Shown here one piece after another: positions 35,114 through 43,838 of a stretch of 64,000 nucleotides of DNA (position 1 is its first letter; each line of letters starts with the position of its first letter). Source of the DNA: Sphingomonas caeni. Lineage in GTDB: Bacteria > Pseudomonadota > Alphaproteobacteria > Sphingomonadales > Sphingomonadaceae. A program made the translations under genes and the position numbers. Below the pieces are notes generated by a model. That model was not told the origin of the DNA, did no database searches, and worked only from the letters and a program-made list of their open reading frames with translations. The stretch lies in contig NZ_JAPDOK010000008.1 of the NCBI RefSeq assembly GCF_026013415.1, positions 1 to 64,000 on the forward strand. The letters run 5' to 3'.

Positions 35114-36130
35114 ATGATTCGCCGTTCGTTCGTCTTCAAAGGTGCTGCGCTCTCGCTGGCGATGGCCCTGGCCGCCTGCAGCGGCAGCGACCCGTCTCCG
35201 ACCCCCAGCCCGACGCCGACCCCGACGCCGACGACCACTCCGACGCCGACCCCGGTGAGCTATTCGAGCTTCCCGCTGACCGCCGCGACCGAGTTCGGTT
35301 CGATCAACGCCTATACCAGCTATACCGGCGATCCGAGCGGCGCCGGCACGCTCGTCCTCGGCCCCTCGGGCGTCGAAGGCCCATCGACCCGCTTCCGTCT
35401 CGCCGTCCTGGTCGATCCGACCACCGCCAGCACCACCGGCAGCCAGCAGGTCGTCCGCGAGAATGTCGAGGAGTCGCGCTTCGTCAACGCCGATCTGACC
35501 GCGGGCACGCCCCCGGCGACCGGCGTCACCGAATTCGCCTTTGTCCAGAACGGCACCACCGCGGGCCAGACGAGCCGCGCCGAATTCCTCAACAACACGG
35601 TCAAGGACAAGGTCACGACCGATGCCGGGCTGGCGCTGACCCGCACCAGCTATACCGGCTGGCTGCGCGCCGACAGCACCGCGGGCGCGCACCGCATCAC
35701 CTATGGCGCCTGGGGCTATCCCACCGTCGGCACCGACATGCCGACCACCGGCAGCGCGACCTATACCGCGCGCGTCGCGGGCCGCGCGGTCACCGGCGGT
35801 GCGGGGGGCACGGTCGTCCGCCTCGGCGGCACCGTTGCGGTCACCGTCAACTGGGCGACCGGCGGCGTGACCTTCACCGCCAACGTCACCACCGTCGCCG
35901 CCGGCGGGGCCGAGACGCCGTTCGGCACCTATACCGGCGTCGGCTCGATCGCGGCGGGCGCGACCACCTTCACCGGCAATTTCGGCGCGGGCAGCCCGAT
36001 CCCCGGCAGCCTGCTCGGCGCCTTTTTCGGCCCGCAGGGTTCGGAGCTCGGCATCACCTTCTCGGGTGCGGGCACGATCGGCGGAACCGACACCCGCATC
36101 GTCGGCGCGATCGTCGGCAAGAAGAACTGA
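35114..36130 (+). CDS. Transferrin-binding-protein-like lipoprotein
   Basis: 338 aa. Lipobox LAACSGS, then a Pro/Thr linker (PSPTPSPTPTPTP) and a beta-rich C-terminal region. Near the end AGSPIPGSLLGAFFGPQGSELG is the typical TbpB C-lobe/Slam-substrate signature. Such lipoproteins sit on the outer surface. No Slam translocator or TonB receptor gene is next to it, so the ligand is unknown. Confidence 0.8.
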   Translation: MIRRSFVFKGAALSLAMALAACSGSDPSPTPSPTPTPTPTTTPTPTPVSYSSFPLTAATEFGSINAYTSYTGDPSGAGTLVLGPSGVEGPSTRFRLAVLVDPTTASTTGSQQVVRENVEESRFVNADLTAGTPPATGVTEFAFVQNGTTAGQTSRAEFLNNTVKDKVTTDAGLALTRTSYTGWLRADSTAGAHRITYGAWGYPTVGTDMPTTGSATYTARVAGRAVTGGAGGTVVRLGGTVAVTVNWATGGVTFTANVTTVAAGGAETPFGTYTGVGSIAAGATTFTGNFGAGSPIPGSLLGAFFGPQGSELGITFSGAGTIGGTDTRIVGAIVGKKN

Positions 36131-36137
36131 CGGTATT

Positions 36138-36165
36138 TCCCGCGCCGCCTCCGGGTGGCGCGGGA
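36138..36165 (+). terminator. Stem-loop after the TbpB-like gene
   Basis: TCCCGCGCC and GGCGCGGGA pair perfectly around a 10-base loop, 8 bases past the stop. There is no T run, so termination efficiency is uncertain. Confidence 0.5.
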
Positions 36166-36177
36166 CCGTCCCTTGAT

Positions 36178-36260
36178 CGTCATCCCGGCGAAAGCCGGGA
36201 CCCAGAGCCGCGAGCGATGCCGCCCGTGATTCCTGGGTCCCGGCTTTCGCCGGGATGACG
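36178..36260 (+). repeat. 82-bp palindromic repeat, copy 9
   Basis: Complete copy between the TbpB-like gene and marR, plus orientation. Confidence 0.9.
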
Positions 36261-36273
36261 TATTGTTGAGCGG

Positions 36274-36789
36274 TCAGCCCTTCCGCTTGCGCTTCGGCGC
36301 TTCCATCGCCTCGGTCTGTTCGCGCAGCACCGCGATCGTCGTGCGCAGGTGCCGGTCGATCAGCGCGCGTTCGGCGGGGGTATAGCTTGCGATCACCCCC
36401 TCCATTGCGCCGCGCAGCCCCTCGAAGGCGGGGCCGATCTTGCGCATCAGCTCGGCCTGGCGCAGCGGCTTGATCAACAGGCTGCGGCGGTCGTTCGGGT
36501 TGGGCTCGCGCTTGGCATAGCCCGCGCGCTCGAGCCGGTCGACGATGCCCGTGATCGCCCCGCTCGACAGCCCCGTCGCCTCGAGCAACTGCCCCGGCGT
36601 CGCCACCCCCAGCTGCCACAGCACCGACAGGCATTTGCGCTCGGCGGCGGAGACGCCCAGCTGGCGCGAGACGCCCTCGTGGAACAGGATCACCGCGGTG
36701 CTCAAATCCCGGTGCAGCATATCGACTTCCGCCACGCTGGGCGCCGCTTCGCCGCCCCTGTCATCACCGGTTGCATTTATCTCACTCAT
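36274..36789 (-). CDS. MarR-family transcriptional regulator
   Basis: 171 aa. A winged helix is seen in TPGQLLEATGLSSGAITGIV (recognition helix region ~84-103) and a NPNDRRSLLI wing. ATG 36789 is inside an inverted repeat that probably is its own operator. Divergent from a membrane protein gene that starts 30 bases away, its likely target. Confidence 0.9.
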   Translation of the reverse strand: MSEINATGDDRGGEAAPSVAEVDMLHRDLSTAVILFHEGVSRQLGVSAAERKCLSVLWQLGVATPGQLLEATGLSSGAITGIVDRLERAGYAKREPNPNDRRSLLIKPLRQAELMRKIGPAFEGLRGAMEGVIASYTPAERALIDRHLRTTIAVLREQTEAMEAPKRKRKG

Positions 36790-36795
36790 GAGATA
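36778..36795. promoter_or_regulatory. Candidate MarR operator overlapping the marR start
   Basis: TATCTCA-CTCA-TGAGATA is a perfect 7-bp inverted repeat covering the marR start codon. A further TGAGAT half-site lies at 36805-36810. It is placed to control both divergent genes. Confidence 0.6.
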
Positions 36796-36819
36796 TTTAG
36801 TCCATGAGATTCTTTCGAC

Positions 36820-37854
36820 ATGAAGGATGAATGGATGGCCCCGCCGCGAGATGCAATCGAAAAGCGCGGATTCCTGACCCGGATCGCGCCCGCGCTGACG
36901 CTCGCGGTCCTCGCGCCGCTGATCGCCGAGGTGCTTCCGGGCGCGACCCGGTTCAGCTCGCTCTTCGTCTTTCCGGTGGAAATGATGGTGTGGGGCGGCG
37001 GCGCGGTGATGATCCGCGAACTCGTCCGCACGGGGAATCGCGGCTGGGCGAGCATGCTCTGCCTCGCGCTGGCGCTGGCGATCGCCGAGGAATGGTTGAT
37101 CCAGCAGACCTCGCTCGCCTCGCTGGTGGTTCAGATCAAGGGCGTCGAATATGGCCGCGCCTTCGGGATCAACTATGTCTATTTCCTCTGGGCCGCGGTC
37201 TATGAGGCGGTGCTGGTGGTGTTCGTGCCGGTGATGCTCACCGAGATGCTGTTCCCGGCCCGCCGCCACGCCCGCTGGCTGAACAAAGCGGGCTGGGCGG
37301 TCCATCTGACCCTGTTCGCGTTCGGATCCTTCTTCGCCTGGTTCAGCTGGACCCAGATCGCCCGCACCCAGGTCTTCCATTTGCCGGCCTATACTCCCCC
37401 GCTGACCTATGTGCTGATCGCGGCCGCGGCGATCGCCGCGCTGATCGCTGCGGCGCTGAGCCTGCGCCCGGCGGCGCCCAAGCCGCTTGCGCCGCCCGCG
37501 CCGATCCTGCTCGCGCTCGGCGGCGCGGTCTGGGCGGTGCTGTGGTTCGGGCTCGAGGTGATCGCGTTCGGCGCCATGCCCGCGCTGCCCCCCGCCGCCG
37601 CGGTCGGCCCGGCGCTGCTGCTCTGCGCGGCGATGGTGACGACCTTGCCTGGCTGGTCCGCGCACCCGGCGTGGAGCGACCGTCACCGCGCCTGGCTGAT
37701 CGCCGGCACGATGATCGCGACGATGGCGGTCTTCTTCTATGCCGGCTTCGAGCCCGGCACGCCCGATTTCTGGTTCAAGGCCGTCACCAACGCGGTCGCC
37801 GCGATCCTGTTCGCGCTGCTCGTCAGCCGAGCCGCAGCGCAACCTCGTTCATGA
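36820..37854 (+). CDS. Unknown multi-pass membrane protein next to marR
   Basis: 344 aa with about nine membrane segments and a short polar N-terminus. An AIAEEWLIQQ segment in the middle recalls, weakly, CPBP-type intramembrane proteases, but the full motif set is not there. Likely regulated by the divergent MarR protein. It ends 32 bases inside the convergent pth gene. Confidence 0.7.
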   Translation: MKDEWMAPPRDAIEKRGFLTRIAPALTLAVLAPLIAEVLPGATRFSSLFVFPVEMMVWGGGAVMIRELVRTGNRGWASMLCLALALAIAEEWLIQQTSLASLVVQIKGVEYGRAFGINYVYFLWAAVYEAVLVVFVPVMLTEMLFPARRHARWLNKAGWAVHLTLFAFGSFFAWFSWTQIARTQVFHLPAYTPPLTYVLIAAAAIAALIAAALSLRPAAPKPLAPPAPILLALGGAVWAVLWFGLEVIAFGAMPALPPAAAVGPALLLCAAMVTTLPGWSAHPAWSDRHRAWLIAGTMIATMAVFFYAGFEPGTPDFWFKAVTNAVAAILFALLVSRAAAQPRS

Positions 37855-38389
37855 AGCGCGCATCGTCGCCCGCCGCGAGCCATGGTGCCTCTGCGGCGAC
37901 CGCGCCCAGCATGTCGGTGAGCTGCTCGATCTCGTTCTTGGCGTAATTGCCGAGCACATAGCCGGTCACCCGGTCCTTGTGCCCCGGATGCCCGATCCCC
38001 AGCCGCACCCGGCGGAAATCGGGGCCGATATGCGCGTCGGTCGAGCGCAGCCCATTATGCCCCGCGGTGCCGCCCCCGGTCTTCACCTTGACCTTGAACG
38101 GCGCGAGATCGAGCTCGTCATGGAAGACGGTCACCTCGCCGGGGGCGAGCTTGTAGAAATCCATCGCCGAGCGCACCGCGCGCCCGCTCTCGTTCATCCA
38201 GGTCGCGGGCTTGAGCAGCACGATCTTCTCCGCGCCGATCCGCCCCTCCTGGGTCCAGCCCTGGAACTGTTTCTTGGGCGCGGAGAAATCATGCACCTCG
38301 GCGATGGCGTCGAGCACCATGAAGCCGACATTGTGCCGGTGCATCGCATAAGTGGGGCCGGGATTGCCCAGGCCGACCCAGAGCTGCAT
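37823..38389 (-). CDS. pth: Peptidyl-tRNA hydrolase
   Basis: 188 aa. GLGNPGP start, catalytic His in HRHNVGFMVLD, HDELDL, and GTAGHNGLRS are the Pth motifs. It recycles peptidyl-tRNA. Its neighbour rplY upstream is a common pairing, here with a small secreted-protein gene inserted between them. Confidence 0.97.
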   Translation of the reverse strand: MQLWVGLGNPGPTYAMHRHNVGFMVLDAIAEVHDFSAPKKQFQGWTQEGRIGAEKIVLLKPATWMNESGRAVRSAMDFYKLAPGEVTVFHDELDLAPFKVKVKTGGGTAGHNGLRSTDAHIGPDFRRVRLGIGHPGHKDRVTGYVLGNYAKNEIEQLTDMLGAVAAEAPWLAAGDDARFMNEVALRLG

Positions 38390-38393
38390 TCGT

Positions 38394-38792
38394 TCAGCCC
38401 CCGATGGCGTTCGCGATCGCCTTCAGCGTATCGCCCTCGGCGATGGTGCAATCGGCCGAGCGCTTGGGCTTATCGGAAGCCGGCAGCGCGTTATATTCGG
38501 CATAGCCCGCCCGCATGACCGGCCCGAACTGCGCCTCGGTATAGCGCGCGGCGATCCTGCCCGAATAGAAATGGAGCGCGCCTTCGAAGAACTTGACCGT
38601 CGCCTTGGCCTCGTCCGGCACCGACGCGACATTCTTTTCATACTGGGACAGCGTGATCGTGATCGCGATCAGGCACACCGCGTCGGGGTCCGCCTTGGCC
38701 TGTGCCGTGGGCCGCTGCTGCGCCGCCGCCGGCGCCGCGCCCATCAGCATCGCCGCGGCGATCGCCGCGCCACCCATCATCATCGTCTTCAT
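38394..38792 (-). CDS. Secreted protein of unknown function between rplY and pth
   Basis: 132 aa with a signal peptide (cleavage near PAAAQ). The body has two cysteines (one in AVCLIAITI and one in SADCTIAEG) and is mostly helical. Unknown. It splits the usual rplY-pth pair and is only 4 bases from pth. Confidence 0.7.
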   Translation of the reverse strand: MKTMMMGGAAIAAAMLMGAAPAAAQQRPTAQAKADPDAVCLIAITITLSQYEKNVASVPDEAKATVKFFEGALHFYSGRIAARYTEAQFGPVMRAGYAEYNALPASDKPKRSADCTIAEGDTLKAIANAIGG

Positions 38793-38811
38793 CGCACCGC
38801 TCCCCGAAAAG

Positions 38812-38847
38812 AAAATCGCCCCCGCACCTTAGGCGCGGAGGCGATTT
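38812..38847 (-). terminator. Terminator after rplY
   Basis: On the minus strand AAATCGCC pairs with GGCGATTT, with an inner CCGC/GCGG stem; U-rich arm end. It lies 25 bases beyond the rplY stop. Confidence 0.65.
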
Positions 38848-38871
38848 CTTGAACCGGAAAAGTGCGAAGCC

Positions 38872-39480
38872 TTATTCGGCCTCGTCCTCGGTCGTGGTCT
38901 GGGTGTCGCCTTCGCTCGACTTGAGCGCCGAGGGCGCCACGATCGTCGCGATGGTGAAGTCGCGGTCGGTGATCGCCGACTTCGCGCCCTTGGGCAGCGT
39001 CACCGCCGAGATATGGATCGAATCGCCCACGTCGAAGCCCTTGAGCGACACGGTGATGTCGTCGGGGATCTCGGCCGCGTCGCAGACCAGCTCGAGCTCG
39101 TGGCGGACGATGTTCAGCACGCCGCCCCGCTTGATGCCGCGGCTTTCCTCTTCGTCGGTGAAGACGATCGGCACGTTGACGTGCACGGTCGAATGCTCGC
39201 CGATGCGCAGGAAGTCGACATGGATCGGGCGATCGCTGACGACGTCGAACGCGACGTCCTTCGGCAGCGTGCGCTGGCCGTTGATCATCACGACCGAATT
39301 GAAGAAGTGGCCCGTCATCAGCGCCTTGACGAGCTCGCGCTCGCTCAGGTGGATGCCCTCGGGGTCCTGCTTGTTGCCGTAAATCACGGCGGGGACGCGG
39401 CCTTCGCGACGCAGCGAACGGGAGGCTCCCTTGCCAACCCGATCACGCGTCTCGGCCGACAAGGTAAGCATTTCGCTCAT
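38872..39480 (-). CDS. rplY: 50S ribosomal protein L25/general stress protein Ctc
   Basis: 202 aa, the long two-domain (Ctc/TL5) form. The N-terminal 5S rRNA-binding domain has [20 protein letters not shown]; the C-terminal beta domain ends in an acidic tail. It binds 5S rRNA in the large subunit. Confidence 0.96.
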   Translation of the reverse strand: MSEMLTLSAETRDRVGKGASRSLRREGRVPAVIYGNKQDPEGIHLSERELVKALMTGHFFNSVVMINGQRTLPKDVAFDVVSDRPIHVDFLRIGEHSTVHVNVPIVFTDEEESRGIKRGGVLNIVRHELELVCDAAEIPDDITVSLKGFDVGDSIHISAVTLPKGAKSAITDRDFTIATIVAPSALKSSEGDTQTTTEDEAE

Positions 39481-39639
39481 CTGTCTTCCAATACGCTAGA
39501 TGTTTCAGTCTTCATGCCCGGCAGGCCTCCAGGGATGACCCTGCCGCGGCAAGCGTGCGCCCCTAGCGGAAAGGGGGGCGGAGGGCAAGCGTGGCGGCGA
39601 CGGGCGCTAGGATGTGATCCGCCAAGATTGAACCCTATC

Positions 39640-39721
39640 CGTCATCCCGGCGAAGGCCGGGACCCAGAGCCACGAAGCACATCGCCTGCAACCCTGGGTC
39701 CCGGCTTTCGCCGGGATGACG
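39640..39721 (-). repeat. 82-bp palindromic repeat, copy 10 (reverse by centre)
   Basis: The centre CACATCGCCTGC fits the consensus as its complement. Lies in the rplY upstream gap (39481-39744), which otherwise shows no gene. Confidence 0.85.
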
Positions 39722-39744
39722 ATTCGAGGAGGATGAATCCGGCC

Positions 39745-40233
39745 TTAGCCCAGTTCCGCCAGCAGTTCCGCCATCTTGTCGAAGCTCTGGCTCCAGCCTT
39801 CCTTCATCCCGCCCAGCGCCGGCAGCAGTTCGTCGCTGACCTGCTCGGTGACGGTCGTCATCGTCATCAGCGTCGTGCCGCCCGGGCCGTCCTCGAACTG
39901 CATCGTGGTGACGTGCTGAATGCCCCAGCTGCCATCCGCACCCTCGAACGCGCGCAGGCGGAACGACAGGCGCTTGGGCGGAGACACTTCAAGATATTCG
40001 CCGCGGACGATGTTGCTGCCATAGGGTTCGGGGCCGCGCATCTCGATCATGATCGCGCCGCCGACGCGCGCATCGCTTTCGCATTGCGGCACGTCGAACA
40101 TGCGCGGGCCCCACCAGCGCGCAAGATGCTCGGCCTTGGTCATGCAATCGAAAACCAGCGCGCGCGGCCCATCGAAGCTGCGCTCGATCGTCACTTCATA
40201 GCCCACACCCAGCGTGTCGGTCGTCATGGTCAT
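39745..40233 (-). CDS. SRPBCC (Aha1/START-like) domain protein
   Basis: 162 aa with the typical ATPase-activator-type pattern: VTIERSFDGPRALVFDCMT, ARWWGPRMFD, then GGWxQS-like GMKEGWSQSFDKMAELL at the end. Members bind hydrophobic ligands. It is co-translated with the ArsR-type gene (ATGA overlap at 40230-40233), a very common pairing in which the regulator controls both. Confidence 0.9.
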   Translation of the reverse strand: MTMTTDTLGVGYEVTIERSFDGPRALVFDCMTKAEHLARWWGPRMFDVPQCESDARVGGAIMIEMRGPEPYGSNIVRGEYLEVSPPKRLSFRLRAFEGADGSWGIQHVTTMQFEDGPGGTTLMTMTTVTEQVSDELLPALGGMKEGWSQSFDKMAELLAELG

Positions 40234-40556
40234 TCTCCTTGGATTTGCTGCAGATAATCGTCGAGATCGTCGAACCTGGATTCCCAGAAGCGGCGATATT
40301 CGCCCAGCCAGTCGCTCACGGCCTTGAGCCCCGCGGCCTCGAGTTTCGCCGGGCGCTGCTGGCCGATCCGCCCGCGCGAGATCAGCCCTGCGCCCTCGAG
40401 CACCTTGAGATGCTTGGTCACCGCGGGCCCGCTCATCGCGAAGGGCTGGGCGAGTTCGCCCACCGGCGCCTCGCCCAGCGCCAGCCGCGCGAGGATCGCC
40501 CGGCGGGTGGGGTCGGCAAGCGCGGCGAAGGTGGCGCTGAGCGGGTCGGGCTGCAT
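40230..40556 (-). CDS. ArsR-family helix-turn-helix regulator
   Basis: 108 aa. FAALADPTRRAILARLA and AMSGPAVTKHLKVLEGAGLI form the winged helix. No metal-binding cysteine box is present, so sensing is probably not of arsenic or metals. It leads the SRPBCC gene and has two inverted repeats just upstream. Confidence 0.92.
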   Translation of the reverse strand: MQPDPLSATFAALADPTRRAILARLALGEAPVGELAQPFAMSGPAVTKHLKVLEGAGLISRGRIGQQRPAKLEAAGLKAVSDWLGEYRRFWESRFDDLDDYLQQIQGE

Positions 40557-40562
40557 ATATGT

Positions 40563-40591
40563 AACCTCTAGGTTTGATAACCTATCGGTTA
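40563..40591 (-). promoter_or_regulatory. Tandem inverted-repeat operators of the ArsR-SRPBCC pair
   Basis: AACC-TCTA-GGTT at 40563-40574 and TAACC-TATC-GGTTA at 40578-40591 share the same AACC/GGTT half-sites with 4-base spacers, centred about 16 bases apart. They lie immediately upstream of the regulator start. Confidence 0.6.
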
Positions 40592-40612
40592 AATTAGAGT
40601 CGGATGCGAGTC

Positions 40613-40736
40613 AATCCTCCCCCGCCAGGGGGAGGTGGCAGCGAAGCTGACGGAGGGGGAGGATGCCAGAACAGACGTTTGGGAGTCCTCCCCCTCCGTC
40701 GCCTTCGGCGCCACCTCCCCCGCCAGGGGGAGGATT
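40613..40736 (+). repeat. CCTCCCCC-type long palindromic repeat, copy C
   Basis: Ends AATCCTCCCCCGCCAGG and its inverse. Inner arms GCTGACGGAGGGGGAGGA and its near-inverse also pair. Confidence 0.85.
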
Positions 40737-40787
40737 CGGGAAGGCGCATTTGCAATCGATATACGCAGCCTTCGCAGGGGCGCAGCG

Positions 40788-41672
40788 TCAGTACGTAACC
40801 CGCGTCACCGAAAACCCGCGCCGGCTCAGCTCCGCCAGCACCGATTGCCCCCCGGCAAGATGCCCCGCGCCGACCGCGACGAACACCGTTCCCGGCGTCT
40901 TCATCCGCCCCGCGATCCAGTCCGCCCAATGCCGGTTGCGGTTCACCAGCAGCGCTTCGGCCAGTTCGGGCGAATCGGCGAGATCCTCGTTGATCAGCTT
41001 CGCGATCCCGTCGGCATCGCCCGCGCGCCACCGCGCGACGATCTGGTCGAGCGTTTCCGCGCCCTTGGGCAGCCCGTCGATCGTCTCGACCAGCAGCGCG
41101 CGCTGCGCGCCGGGGGAGAGCCGGTCGAAATAGCCGAACTGCTCGCGCGCCGTCTCCAGCCCCTCGACGGGCTTGCCCGCCGCCTTGGCCGCCGCGGTCA
41201 GCACCGCCTCGGCGCCGTCCTTCTGCTCATAGCCTGCCTGCTGCGAGGGCAGGTTGGCGAGCATCACCGCGGCGAGCCACGGCTCCATCGCGTCGAGCCC
41301 GTCCCTGGGCTGCCCCGCCGCGGCCAAAGCCGCCTGCATCTTCATCGCCTCGCCCGCGGGCAATTGCGCCGAGAGCGGCGGCTGCCCGGGCGTGAAACCA
41401 ATCTCGCCCACCAGCGCCTGCAGCTCGGCATCGGGCGGCAGCACCAGTTCGAGCACCAGGCTGTCGCTCTTGTCGAACGCCTGCTTCACCCCCTCGTCGA
41501 ACCAGCTCAGGCCCGGCTTGAGCGCATGGATGGTGCCGAACAGATAGATGGTCGTGTCGTCATCCTTGACCACCCACAAGGCCGGATCGGCGTCCTTGGC
41601 GGCGGGGGCAGGGGCGGGCGACCCGCAGGCGGCGAGCGCCAGCAGGGCGGGCAGGATCAGCAGCTTTTTCAT
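40788..41672 (-). CDS. TraB/GumN-family lipoprotein
   Basis: 294 aa. Lipobox LAACGSP, then the family start ALWVVKDDDTTIYLFGTIHALK (GTxH motif). A C-terminal VFVAVGAGHLAGGQSVLAELSRRG block gives the second GxxH region. The family is a Tiki-like metalloprotease relative; substrates unknown. ATG 41672 gives the signal sequence. A diverged paralogue lies directly upstream. Confidence 0.9.
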   Translation of the reverse strand: MKKLLILPALLALAACGSPAPAPAAKDADPALWVVKDDDTTIYLFGTIHALKPGLSWFDEGVKQAFDKSDSLVLELVLPPDAELQALVGEIGFTPGQPPLSAQLPAGEAMKMQAALAAAGQPRDGLDAMEPWLAAVMLANLPSQQAGYEQKDGAEAVLTAAAKAAGKPVEGLETAREQFGYFDRLSPGAQRALLVETIDGLPKGAETLDQIVARWRAGDADGIAKLINEDLADSPELAEALLVNRNRHWADWIAGRMKTPGTVFVAVGAGHLAGGQSVLAELSRRGFSVTRVTY

Positions 41673-41693
41673 ATGAGCCCTCGCTACCCTCTT

Positions 41694-41775
41694 CGTCATC
41701 CCGGCGAAAGCCGGGACCCAGGGTAACAAAGTGCAGCGCTCGCGACTCTGGGTCGCGGCTTTCGCCGGGATGACG
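41694..41775 (+). repeat. 82-bp palindromic repeat, copy 11
   Basis: Complete copy between the two TraB/GumN paralogues, 13 bases from the stop of the upstream one. Confidence 0.88.
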
Positions 41776-41788
41776 GCCGATAGGGAGG

Positions 41789-42898
41789 CTACTGAACCCG
41801 CTCGACGCGAAGCCCACGTTTCTGGAGCAGATCGATCACCGAACCCGGTCCCACGAAATGCCCGGCGCCGGCCGCGAACAGCACCACCCCGGGCTTGGCC
41901 GCCAGCCGCGCGATCAGCGAATCGACCCAGGCGGTGTTGCGCTGGATCAGCAACGGATCGGCCATCGCCGATGACGGATCGAGCTGGTCCGCGAACACCC
42001 GCAGCGGCGAATCATAGCCGACATTCCCCTGTGCCCAGGCATGCGCCGGCGCGTCGAGCTCGGCATGCGTCCGGTCGGGCGCTGCCAGCGCCGCGTCGAG
42101 CATCATCCGCTGCGCGTCCTCGGGGATCGCATTGATGTTCGAGACCACCGCCTTCGAATCCTCGATCGCCTCCACCGGGCGCCCGGTCGCGCGGAAATGC
42201 TGTTCCAGCCAGTCGTCCGCGCCCTGGCTCGGCATGTCGCCGATCATCAGGTCGCGCAGATAGCCGATCCCCATCGCTGCGATCCAGGTCGGCATCCTGT
42301 CGAGCCCCGACGCCGCGTCGGGCGGGAGCACCGCGAGCAATTCCTTGAGCTTGGGCCGGAACTGCGGCGAGGCGCGCTCGATCAGCGGCGGCAGCGGCGG
42401 GCCGCCATTCTGCGCGGACGTGCCTTCGAGGAAGGTGACTTCCTGGCCATCCTTCTCGGTCGATTCGAGGATCAGCGTGTCGGCCTGGACGACGACCCCC
42501 TCGAGCACCGGATTGCGCCACTTGAATCCCGGCGGCAGCGAATGGACCGTACCGAACAGATAGATGGTCGTGTCGGCATCGCGGATCCGCCAGATCGCCG
42601 GGCGCGGCTGATATTTCTGCGAGGCCGCGACGCGGCGGATCTCGGCCTGGGTGGCCTCTTCGCGCCGCGCATCGATATCGGGGCGGACGAGCCTGCCCGA
42701 CAGCGTCAGCTGTTCGTCGGGGGCGAAGCGGACATAATCGAGCTTGGGATCGCCGCGGTCCTCGGCCATCGCCGTGCCGGCCAGCGCGAAGGCGAGCAGC
42801 ATCGCGCGCAGCAGCGCCCAGCCCTTCTTCGGTTTGGATGCGATTCTCCCCACGCCGCGAGCAGATATTAACCATTTGGGCCTGTCAACGCTCGCCAT
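41789..42898 (-). CDS. TraB/GumN-family protein, second paralogue
   Basis: 369 aa. A basic N-terminus precedes a hydrophobic signal-like segment (LLRAMLLAFALAGTAMA). The same core follows: AIWRIRDADTTIYLFGTVHSLP, a MPTWIAAMGIGY middle, and VVLFAAGAGHFVGPGSVIDL. It has about 75 more N-terminal residues than the lipoprotein paralogue and no lipobox, so the two may sit in different membrane locations. Tandem duplication followed by divergence is likely. Confidence 0.88.
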   Translation of the reverse strand: MASVDRPKWLISARGVGRIASKPKKGWALLRAMLLAFALAGTAMAEDRGDPKLDYVRFAPDEQLTLSGRLVRPDIDARREEATQAEIRRVAASQKYQPRPAIWRIRDADTTIYLFGTVHSLPPGFKWRNPVLEGVVVQADTLILESTEKDGQEVTFLEGTSAQNGGPPLPPLIERASPQFRPKLKELLAVLPPDAASGLDRMPTWIAAMGIGYLRDLMIGDMPSQGADDWLEQHFRATGRPVEAIEDSKAVVSNINAIPEDAQRMMLDAALAAPDRTHAELDAPAHAWAQGNVGYDSPLRVFADQLDPSSAMADPLLIQRNTAWVDSLIARLAAKPGVVLFAAGAGHFVGPGSVIDLLQKRGLRVERVQ

Positions 42899-42955
42899 TG
42901 ACCGCCCCCGGCCCCTGCGCCAAAGCGCGGGAAATTTCTCTCACCGGTGGTTTTC

Positions 42956-43837
42956 GTGTCACAGCCTCTAAGCTTCCAGCGCATGATCCTGACGCTCCAC
43001 GATTACTGGAGTGCGCGCGGCTGCCTGATCCTCCAGCCCTATGACATGCGGATGGGCGCGGGCACCTTCCACACCGCGACGACCTTGCGCGCGCTCGGCC
43101 CCGATCCGTGGAACGCCGCCTTCGTCCAGCCCTGCCGCCGCCCGACCGACGGCCGCTATGGCGAGAACCCCAACCGGCTCCAGCATTATTACCAGTATCA
43201 GGTGATCCTGAAGCCGAGCCCGCCCGATCTGCAGGAGCTGTACCTGGGCAGCCTCGCGGCGATCGGCGTCGACATGCAGACCCACGATATCCGCTTCGTC
43301 GAGGATGACTGGGAGAGCCCGACGCTCGGCGCCTGGGGACTAGGCTGGGAGGTGTGGTGCGACGGGATGGAGGTGACCCAGTTCACCTATTTCCAGCAGA
43401 TGGGCGGCTTCGACTGCAAGCCCGTCGCGGGCGAGCTGACCTACGGGCTCGAGCGGCTGGCGATGTACATCCAGAACAAGGACAGCGTGTACGACCTCGT
43501 CTTCAACGACGCCGAGGGCAATGGCCCGGTCTACACCTATGGCGACGTCTTCCTCGAAAACGAGCGCCAGATGTCGAAATGGAATTTCGAGGTCGCGGAC
43601 ACCGAGACCCTGTTCGACCTGTTCCGCAAGGCCGCGGCCGAATGCGAGAATTGCCTGGGCCACGGCCTGCCGATCCCGGCCTATGAGCAGGCGATCGAGG
43701 CGAGCCACATCTTCAACCTGCTCAACGCCCGCGGCGTGATCTCGGTCGCCGAGCGCCAGGCCTATATCGGGCGGGTGCGCGACCTCGCAAAGGGCTCGTG
43801 CGCGGCGTGGATGGAGAAGAACGGGTGGGCGGCGTGA
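42956..43837 (+). CDS. glyQ: Glycyl-tRNA synthetase alpha subunit
   Basis: 293 aa. Start GTG 42956 gives [20 protein letters not shown], matching the family N-terminus; GTG 42947 and ATG 42983 are alternatives. Class II motifs include [11 protein letters not shown] and [20 protein letters not shown]. It forms the catalytic part of the alpha2-beta2 enzyme with glyS, 1 base downstream. Confidence 0.97.
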   Translation: MSQPLSFQRMILTLHDYWSARGCLILQPYDMRMGAGTFHTATTLRALGPDPWNAAFVQPCRRPTDGRYGENPNRLQHYYQYQVILKPSPPDLQELYLGSLAAIGVDMQTHDIRFVEDDWESPTLGAWGLGWEVWCDGMEVTQFTYFQQMGGFDCKPVAGELTYGLERLAMYIQNKDSVYDLVFNDAEGNGPVYTYGDVFLENERQMSKWNFEVADTETLFDLFRKAAAECENCLGHGLPIPAYEQAIEASHIFNLLNARGVISVAERQAYIGRVRDLAKGSCAAWMEKNGWAA

Positions 43838-43838
43838 C

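Noticed and set aside
36790..37842. Upstream extension of the marR frame
   Set aside because: Antisense to the divergent membrane protein; the family N-terminus begins at 36789.
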